DNA of 10,140 bases from an uncultured Erysipelotrichaceae bacterium. GTDB lineage: Bacteria > Bacillota_I > Bacilli_A > RF39 > UBA660. Location of the stretch: NCBI GenBank assembly GCA_902797275.1, contig CADBSI010000020.1, positions 1 through 10,140 on the forward strand, given 5' to 3'. The position numbers and the translations under genes are program-made. The notes beneath the pieces were generated by a model. That model was given only the letters and a program-made list of their open reading frames with translations. It had not been told where the DNA came from and made no database searches. Shown one piece after another: positions 5,659 to 10,140 of the stretch (position 1 is its first letter; each line of letters begins with the position of its first letter).

Positions 5659-7410
5659 ATGATAGGAAAGATAAAAGAGATAAATGATAATAACATTATA
5701 ATTTATTTAAATAGTAAAGAAAATTTAATAAATCATTTTGTTAAAATAGATAATAGTATTATTGGAGAAGTAATAAGTATTAATGATAATGATTGTAAAG
5801 TTAAATTATTAGGAGAAATTATTAATAATGAGTTTAGTTATGGTGTTTTAGTTAAACCTAAATTAGATAGTTTAATTAGCCTACCAAATGATATGGAATT
5901 AAAAATAATTTTATCTAACATAAATTATCAAGAAAATCTTGATTTAAAACTAGGAATTAATCCGGTTTATCAAAAAGAAGTAACAATTAAAATAAATCCG
6001 TTTTTTCAAAATCATTTTGCTATTTTTGGTTCAACAGGATCTGGTAAATCATGTGGAGTTGCTAGAATTATTCAAAATTTATATAGTAAAAGAAGTAGTG
6101 TTGCCTATAATTCTAATTTATTTATTTTTGATACTTACGGAGAATATACTAAAGTTTTTGCTAATATTAGTAATTTAAATCCTTATTTAAGTTATAAAAA
6201 TTATACAACTGATACTAATTTAGATAATATTTTAAAAATACCTCCTTGGTTATTAGGAGTTGATGACTTAGCTATTTTATTAAATGCTACTACTTCTACT
6301 CAATTATTAATAATTGAAAAAGCTTTAAAATATGTAAATATTTTTGCAAGAGAGGAAACAAATGTTTTAAAAATTAAAAATGATATAATTGCTAGAAGTA
6401 TAATTGATATTTTATTAAGTGGTAAACCTTCGGTTCAAATAAGAGATCAAATATTTTCTATTTTGTCTTTCTTTAAAACAAGTGAATTAAATTTAGAAAC
6501 TGTTATTAAATCACCTGGTTATGATAGAGCTTTAAAAAATTGTTTATTAATCGATACTGATGGTAAATTAAGAGAAATGTCTTTGTTAATTGATTTTTTT
6601 AGTAATTATTTAACTGATAACATAGACCTTAAAATGCCAAATGGTAGTTTTAAATATAGTTTAAATGATTTAGAAGATGCCTTAAATTTTGCTTTAATTG
6701 ATGAAGGAATTTTTAAAAGTGAAAGAGTATATGATGAATTAAATATTATTAAAGTTAGACTACATTCTTTAGTAAATAGTAGTAATAAAGTTTTCTTTGA
6801 ATATGATAATTATTTAACAAGAGATGAATATATAATTAGTTTAATTAAAACTAGTAGTAATAACAAAGCTCAGATTGTTCATTTTAATATAAGTTATATA
6901 GATGATAGATTAGCTAAGACTATAGTTAAAATACTTTCTAAGATGTTATTTGATTATTTAAAAGGTAGAGTTAATCGTGCTAGTGTTGCTTTTCATATAA
7001 TATTAGAAGAAGCTCATCGATATGTTCAGAATGACAATGATATTAATTTACTTGGTTATAATATTTTTGATCGAATTACTAAAGAAGGTAGAAAATATGG
7101 AATATTGCTTGGTTTAATTTCTCAAAGACCAGAAGAATTATCAGAAACTGCTGTTAGTCAATGCAATAATTTCTTAATTTTTAAAATGAATCATCCAAAA
7201 GACTTGGAATATATTAAAAAATTAGTTCCTAATATAACTGATGAAGAAATTACTACTTTAAGAAGTTTAAAACCTGGTAGTTGTATAGGATTTGGATTGG
7301 CTTTTAAATTTCCAAGTATCATAAAAATGGAATTGCCAAACCCTACTCCCAATTCTAATAATGTTGATATTGCCAAAACTTGGTTTATAAATGCTAACAA
7401 TGATAATTAA
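5659..7410 (+). CDS. herA: HerA-like hexameric ATPase (HAS-barrel, FtsK/HerA superfamily)
   Basis: A 583-aa predicted DNA-translocating ATPase. Residues 1-90 form a beta-rich HAS-barrel beginning MIGKIKEI. The RecA-like core has Walker A GSTGSGKS (124-131), FDTYGEY (157-163, the family's DxxGEY), Walker B ILEEAH (448-453), EGRKYG (476-481, with R478 a likely arginine finger) and SQRPEEL (488-494); a helical insertion fills about 190-400. HerA proteins form hexameric rings that pump double-stranded DNA and hand it to partner nucleases such as archaeal NurA; several bacterial antiphage systems use HerA in the same way. No NurA, SIR2 or DUF4297 gene is visible. The nearest candidate partner is the divergent HTH-phosphoesterase. 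ATG 5659 suits the domain start but has no ribosome site directly upstream; AAGGAG is 46 nt away, beyond an inverted repeat. It is the only plus-strand gene and ends at a bidirectional terminator. Confidence 0.9.
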   Translation: MIGKIKEINDNNIIIYLNSKENLINHFVKIDNSIIGEVISINDNDCKVKLLGEIINNEFSYGVLVKPKLDSLISLPNDMELKIILSNINYQENLDLKLGINPVYQKEVTIKINPFFQNHFAIFGSTGSGKSCGVARIIQNLYSKRSSVAYNSNLFIFDTYGEYTKVFANISNLNPYLSYKNYTTDTNLDNILKIPPWLLGVDDLAILLNATTSTQLLIIEKALKYVNIFAREETNVLKIKNDIIARSIIDILLSGKPSVQIRDQIFSILSFFKTSELNLETVIKSPGYDRALKNCLLIDTDGKLREMSLLIDFFSNYLTDNIDLKMPNGSFKYSLNDLEDALNFALIDEGIFKSERVYDELNIIKVRLHSLVNSSNKVFFEYDNYLTRDEYIISLIKTSSNNKAQIVHFNISYIDDRLAKTIVKILSKMLFDYLKGRVNRASVAFHIILEEAHRYVQNDNDINLLGYNIFDRITKEGRKYGILLGLISQRPEELSETAVSQCNNFLIFKMNHPKDLEYIKKLVPNITDEEITTLRSLKPGSCIGFGLAFKFPSIIKMELPNPTPNSNNVDIAKTWFINANNDN

Positions 7411-7414
7411 AGTT

Positions 7415-7451
7415 AAAAAAATATTAGAATTTAATACTCTAATATTTTTTT
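7415..7451. terminator. Bidirectional terminator between herA and the small-ORF pair
   Basis: A perfect 14-bp stem pairs a run of seven A plus TATTAGA (7415-7428) with TCTAATA plus seven T (7438-7451) across a 9-nt loop. The A run and T run give a U-tract on both strands, so it can end herA (+) and the converging small ORF (-), whose stop codon it touches. Confidence 0.85.
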
Positions 7452-7629
7452 ATTCATCATCTTCACTATAATAATCATCATCTTCTAACTCTTCTTCTTC
7501 AAAGTTAAAAGGATCGTACTCCCCTTTTTTAACTAATTCTCTCTCATTTTTATCAAGATAATCATATTTAACCTGTTTTTTCTTATCATTTTCAAGAGAC
7601 GATAAAATTAAACTTAATATAATACACAT
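7450..7629 (-). CDS. Small acidic protein of unknown function (59 aa)
   Basis: A 59-codon ORF. It begins with a short hydrophobic stretch (MCIILSLILSSL), continues with a charged middle (ENDKKKQVKYDYLDKNER), and ends in a very acidic tail (EEEELEDDDYYSEDDE) after KKGEYDPFNF. I do not recognise the family. The start ATG 7629 has AAGGAAAGG about 5 nt upstream, and it lies inside the last codons of the 34-codon ORF before it, a 16-nt overlap that suggests translational coupling. The stop codon adjoins the bidirectional terminator. The strong ribosome site, terminator and high coding-like acidic content support a real gene. The alternative is that both ORFs are pieces of one protein joined by a frameshift. 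Confidence 0.6.
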   Translation of the reverse strand: MCIILSLILSSLENDKKKQVKYDYLDKNERELVKKGEYDPFNFEEEELEDDDYYSEDDE

Positions 7630-7718
7630 AATACCCTTTCCTTATAATTTAATATTTTTTCTAAATCATAGGTAAAAAAATCTGAATAATCAAATTTAAA
7701 TAATATTTTATCCGACAT
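7614..7718 (-). CDS. Small ORF of unknown function (34 aa), overlapping the next small gene
   Basis: A 34-codon ORF beginning MSDKILFKFDYSDFF, rich in aromatic and charged residues, with no recognised family. It has one of the strongest ribosome sites in the window: AAGGAG (7730-7725) 6 nt before ATG 7718. Its last codons overlap the start of the 59-codon ORF in a different frame. It follows the DUF1294 gene by 68 nt on the same strand, so it may be read from that operon or from its own promoter, which I cannot identify. It may be a leader peptide, a microprotein, or the N-terminal part of a frameshifted gene. Confidence 0.5.
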   Translation of the reverse strand: MSDKILFKFDYSDFFTYDLEKILNYKERVLCVLY

Positions 7719-7748
7719 CTACATCTCCTTTTTTTTTAAAGTTCTTTC

Positions 7749-7769
7749 TTGACATAAATAATTTGTCAA
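7749..7769. repeat. Short inverted repeat TTGACA-N9-TGTCAA
   Basis: A 6-bp perfect inverted repeat lies between the DUF1294 stop and the 34-codon ORF. Each arm equals a -35 consensus, one per strand. On the minus strand no good -10 box is found at 16-18 bp, so a promoter is not supported. It could be a regulator site. Confidence 0.4.
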
Positions 7770-7786
7770 TTAAAACTTAAATTAGT

Positions 7787-8305
7787 TTATATATTTATTA
7801 ATAATAATAGTATTAAGAAATGAACTATTATTATTAATGGTATTCCTTTAGTAAAATAATTAACATTAGTTTTATGGTTAAATATATACATAGAACTAAT
7901 GGCTCCTATCTCTCCACCTAATAAGCAAAGACTTAATAAAGAAGTTATTTTAAAACGCCATTTATTTTTAATAGCTCTTTGTTTATCTAAATAAAATATT
8001 AAGAAAGTAATAAGATTAATTAATATTAAGTATATTAGAAAAAATTTATTATTTAATAGTTCAGGATTAAAGTTAATAGTTTTCTTGCTTAATAAAATAA
8101 ATAATATTATTTGAATAATAAATGTTGCTATAATAAGTATTTTATTCATCATATTTTCTTTGGTAAATCTTCTATCAAATAAAATTAAATTAACTAATTC
8201 TCCAATCGAGCCACCTAAAATAGTTATAATAGTAATTAAGAAATCTATTTTAGTAAAATAGATAAAAAAACTAATAATGTTTATAATTATTAAATAGGTT
8301 TTCAT
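7787..8305 (-). CDS. DUF1294 membrane protein, apparently internally duplicated
   Basis: A 172-aa integral membrane protein with about six hydrophobic segments. The C-terminal half (about 90-172) is a standard DUF1294 domain: NLITFLIFYLDKQRAIKNKWR (97-117), LLGGEIGAISSMYIFNHKT (128-146), GIPLIII. The N-terminal half repeats the same plan in decayed form: NIISFFIYF (9-17), ILGGSIGELVNLILFDRR (29-46), ending in a hydrophobic helix. It lacks the 11-residue DKxRAIxxxWR segment. Most DUF1294 proteins are about half this length, so a tandem duplication with one degenerate copy is the simplest reading. The family's function is unknown. ATG 8305 has AAAGGAA 6 nt upstream and starts 14 nt after the pyrophosphohydrolase gene, so the two are probably co-transcribed. 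Confidence 0.82.
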   Translation of the reverse strand: MKTYLIIINIISFFIYFTKIDFLITIITILGGSIGELVNLILFDRRFTKENMMNKILIIATFIIQIILFILLSKKTINFNPELLNNKFFLIYLILINLITFLIFYLDKQRAIKNKWRFKITSLLSLCLLGGEIGAISSMYIFNHKTNVNYFTKGIPLIIIVHFLILLLLINI

Positions 8306-8319
8306 GAAAATTCCTTTGC

Positions 8320-8634
8320 TTATAATTTATTATATTTATCACTTTTACCTTTAAATTTAGTAATTGGATACTTTTTCTTTGATATTTCTAACTTTTCTAA
8401 AACAATTTGTTTAGGATCAACATCAATTTGATGGCATAATAAAATACAATAATTCATAACATCAGCTATTTCATATTTTAATTCTTCTTTATTATAATTA
8501 TTATTCCATTGAAAACATTCTAATAATTCTCCTGCTTCAATAGAAATTGATTTAGCTAAATTTTCTGGAGTATTAAATTGTAACCAATCTCTTTCTTTAG
8601 AAAACTCAACTATTTTTTCTTCTAATTCTTTCAT
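8320..8634 (-). CDS. MazG-like / dCTPP1 (RS21-C6) type nucleotide pyrophosphohydrolase
   Basis: A 104-aa all-alpha NTP pyrophosphohydrolase of the dCTPP1/MazG superfamily, which hydrolyses (d)NTPs, often modified or non-canonical ones, to NMP and pyrophosphate. The N-terminus FSKERDWLQFNTPENLA (11-27) is typical of the RS21-C6/dCTPP1 branch. The Mg-binding helices carry EAGELLE (E33, E36, E39) and YEIAD (E55, D58), the family's ExxE...ExxD pattern. KLEISKKKYPI closes the fold. Its length is normal for a single-domain member. ATG 8634 has GGAGG 5 nt upstream, 19 nt after the stop of the SWIM gene, indicating an operon. A nucleotide-pool cleaning role is established for the family; the exact substrate is not visible. 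Confidence 0.9.
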   Translation of the reverse strand: MKELEEKIVEFSKERDWLQFNTPENLAKSISIEAGELLECFQWNNNYNKEELKYEIADVMNYCILLCHQIDVDPKQIVLEKLEISKKKYPITKFKGKSDKYNKL

Positions 8635-8653
8635 TTTTCCTCCATTTTTTTAA

Positions 8654-9493
8654 TTAAAATGCATTTATACTTAACAAAATATCTTCTAAGTAATAATTAT
8701 CATATTTTAAATTATTAGCCCAAGTGGTAATTTCTTGTTTTAAAGTATCATCACCTTTTCTTTTAACTACTCTTAAAAACATTCCAAGTTTTGATAATAA
8801 TTCTACTGCTTCTTCATTATAGTTTAATTTTTTACTATCATTATAGGCTTCTATAATAGCTTTTAATATTTTATAAGCTTCACTAAATTCTTTGCTACTA
8901 ATATATTGATTAACACGATTTAAATAATCATCTAGAATATTTTTATAATTAGTTGATAAAATAAGAGCATTATATAAATTATTATAATAAAAATTATACT
9001 CTTGAGTAGGAAAATACTTTCTAAAATAATCATGAAAAGATATACTATTTATTAAATCTTTATCATTTAAAGTTAGTAAGTATTCCTTGATTTCTTCAGC
9101 TGGAACTGATTTAATAATATTTAAAATACTTTCACTTTTTTCAGTTATTTCAGGTTTTAAATTTGCTATTTCATAATCTCCATAATTAATAGCTATTAAA
9201 GTTGCATATTCATGTTTACAATTATCTTCATAAGGACAATCACATTCATATTCAACATATTCATCAAGTGGATCAACGTTAATATGAACTGTATATATTT
9301 TATCAGCAGTTCCTTTTACTTTAGCAATAAAACCATCATTTACTTTAAAGCATTGTAGAACATTACCATCTACATAATATTTATTACCTCTTGCCATTAT
9401 TTCATTTGAAAAATCAAAATTACAATTTTCTAATATTTTATTATAATCATATTCTTTCTCTTCATCTTCATATAAAATTGTATCAATTGCCAT
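8654..9493 (-). CDS. SWIM zinc-finger protein
   Basis: A 279-aa soluble protein. The N-terminal 105 residues follow the SWIM domain pattern: EIMARGNKYYVDGNV (31-45), a beta-rich stretch, then ECDCPYEDNCKHEYATLI (83-100), in which C84, C86, C92 and H94 make the CxC...CxH zinc site. SWIM domains bind DNA or proteins and in Bacilli often precede SNF2 helicases, but here no helicase follows. Residues 120-279 are helical and lysine/glutamate-rich, with TPR-like helix pairs around 180-250, probably a protein-interaction module. ATG 9493 has AAGGAAGG 6 nt upstream. It is the first gene of a probable operon with the pyrophosphohydrolase and DUF1294 genes. Its role is unknown. Confidence 0.85.
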   Translation of the reverse strand: MAIDTILYEDEEKEYDYNKILENCNFDFSNEIMARGNKYYVDGNVLQCFKVNDGFIAKVKGTADKIYTVHINVDPLDEYVEYECDCPYEDNCKHEYATLIAINYGDYEIANLKPEITEKSESILNIIKSVPAEEIKEYLLTLNDKDLINSISFHDYFRKYFPTQEYNFYYNNLYNALILSTNYKNILDDYLNRVNQYISSKEFSEAYKILKAIIEAYNDSKKLNYNEEAVELLSKLGMFLRVVKRKGDDTLKQEITTWANNLKYDNYYLEDILLSINAF

Positions 9494-9514
9494 AATTTAC
9501 CTTCCTTTGATATT

Positions 9515-9543
9515 ATTTTAACATGAAATACCAATTGCGACAA
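9515..9543 (-). promoter_or_regulatory. Promoter of the SWIM operon
   Basis: TTGTCG (9543-9538) and TAAAAT (9520-9515) on the minus strand are 17 bp apart, with TG one base before the -10 box (extended -10). Transcription would start about 15 nt upstream of the gene, next to AAGGAAGG, giving a short leader as for csoR. Confidence 0.65.
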
Positions 9544-9592
9544 CATATTATAAAACTAAAAATTTAAGAATTATAAATGTTAAAGTAAATTA

Positions 9593-9620
9593 ATATAAAA
9601 AAGAGAGATTTTGCTCTCTT
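9593..9620 (-). terminator. Terminator of the right-edge gene
   Basis: AAGAGAG (9620-9614 on the minus strand) pairs with CTCTCTT (9607-9601) across a 6-nt loop and runs into TTTT. It follows the stop codon by about 15 nt and precedes the SWIM promoter. Confidence 0.8.
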
Positions 9621-9635
9621 CTATTAAATTTTTAA

Positions 9636-10139
9636 TTACTTTTTTAATCGAATAATTTTTGCTATTGATTTATGTTTTTCTTCATTAAATACACCATTTG
9701 CTATTTTCATGTATTGCTTAGAAGATAAGTTTTCACCAGTTGTAGCAAGTTTTTGTTTTAAATCATTTATTCTTTGCTCTTTACTCAAAATATGTCTTTC
9801 ATATTGTATCTTTGAAACCTTAGTTTTAAATTTAATAAATTTAATATTAGTTTCTTTTAATTCATTAATCATTTTTATAAAAAATTCAATATAAGTATAA
9901 CTAAATCCTCTTATACAAATATAACTATTTTTATTGGCTACAATAAAATCCATAAGAGTATTATAATCACTAATAATTTGATTTTTATTTATCCATTTAT
10001 TATCAGCCTTTGTATCAATACATATAACTGGATGGATAAAACCAAATTTCTTGATATGGAAACAATCTGTTAAATTATCATCAAAATTAAAATTATCAGT
10101 TTCAAATAATACTCCATTATTTATAACAAAATATGTTGA
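9636..10139 (-). CDS. Unrecognised protein, C-terminal 167 residues (5' end beyond window)
   Basis: The frame is open from the window's right edge to TAA at 9636, so the gene starts outside. I do not recognise the family. Visible residues 1-62 include D25, then a hydrophobic strand running into CIDTK (D42, K44), and NQIISDY (Q54, Y59). This resembles the D...[DE]-x-K...Q layout of PD-(D/E)XK nucleases, but the match is short and could be chance. A second strand-like stretch, NSYICIRGF, follows. The C-terminal 70 residues are basic and helical, with a likely coiled segment (HILSKEQRINDLKQKLATTG) and a KxxAxxIRLKK end. A terminator follows closely. No ribosome site suits the internal ATG at 9953, so it is not taken as the start. 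Confidence 0.7.
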   Translation of the reverse strand, partial: STYFVINNGVLFETDNFNFDDNLTDCFHIKKFGFIHPVICIDTKADNKWINKNQIISDYNTLMDFIVANKNSYICIRGFSYTYIEFFIKMINELKETNIKFIKFKTKVSKIQYERHILSKEQRINDLKQKLATTGENLSSKQYMKIANGVFNEEKHKSIAKIIRLKK

Positions 10140-10140
10140 A

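Noticed and set aside
7191..7400. 69-codon minus-strand open frame inside herA
   Set aside because: It lies wholly within the strongly supported herA coding sequence, has no ribosome site of note and no recognisable protein features.
4477..7410. Assignment to a named HerA defence system (HerA-DUF4297, HerA-SIR2) or HerA-NurA
   Set aside because: None of the defining partner genes is present in the window; the neighbour is a metallophosphoesterase with an HTH.
9709..9894. 61-codon plus-strand open frame
   Set aside because: It is antisense to the longer right-edge gene, which continues to the window end and has its own terminator.
9636..9953. Right-edge gene starting at internal ATG 9953
   Set aside because: The frame stays open upstream to the window edge with coherent protein sequence, and no ribosome site precedes this ATG.
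9636..10139. NERD nuclease-related domain in the right-edge protein
   Set aside because: The [DE]-x-K-like stretch is present but the surrounding NERD consensus (QIDH-type strand, GIFVIE) is not, and the N-terminus is missing.
1..10140. tRNA, rRNA, riboswitch, CRISPR array or insertion sequence
   Set aside because: Gaps between genes are all under about 160 bp and explained by promoters and terminators. I saw no cloverleaf, spaced direct repeats, transposase or terminal inverted repeats.

Overview
The window is strongly A+T-rich bacterial DNA read with the standard genetic code (TGG for Trp, TGA used as a stop). Gene content, strong AGGAGG-type ribosome sites, U-tract hairpin terminators and codon use point to a low-GC Bacillota. 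A MurE ligase implies a peptidoglycan wall, so this is not a true wall-less mollicute. A gut-type Bacilli lineage (RF39/erysipelotrichial-like) is my best guess, but that is inference. All genes except one (the HerA-like ATPase) lie on the minus strand.

Layout, left to right. (1) 1-497: 5' part of an RlmN-type radical SAM methyltransferase, cut by the window edge. (2) 587-2011: MurE-type Mur ligase, followed by two tandem AT-rich terminator hairpins. (3) 2107-4403: a two-gene metal operon. A CsoR-family repressor overlaps by 4 nt with a P1B-2-type (Zn/Cd signature) exporting ATPase. Its promoter has consensus TTGACA and TATAAT boxes, and a perfect palindromic operator fills the spacer. (4) 4477-7410: a divergent pair, a winged-HTH/metallophosphoesterase protein (minus) and a HerA-like hexameric ATPase (plus), separated by about 156 bp holding both promoters and a 10-bp inverted repeat. 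(5) 7450-7718: two overlapping small ORFs of 34 and 59 codons, ending at a bidirectional terminator shared with herA. (6) 7787-9493: a likely operon, transcribed right to left, of a SWIM zinc-finger protein, a dCTPP1/MazG-like nucleotide pyrophosphohydrolase and a DUF1294 membrane protein that looks internally duplicated. (7) 9636-10139: 3' part of an unrecognised gene with its own terminator, cut by the right edge.

How they work together. The metal operon is self-contained and probably autoregulated. Its sensor has the Cu(I)-type C-H-C ligand set, while the pump carries the Zn/Cd signature. The HerA and HTH-phosphoesterase pair is the most interesting unit. It recalls the archaeal linkage of HerA with nucleases (NurA, Mre11), but the nuclease-like partner here is a phosphoesterase fused to a DNA-binding head. 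It may be a DNA end-processing, repair or defence module; that is inference, and no known defence partner (SIR2, DUF4297, NurA) is visible beside it.
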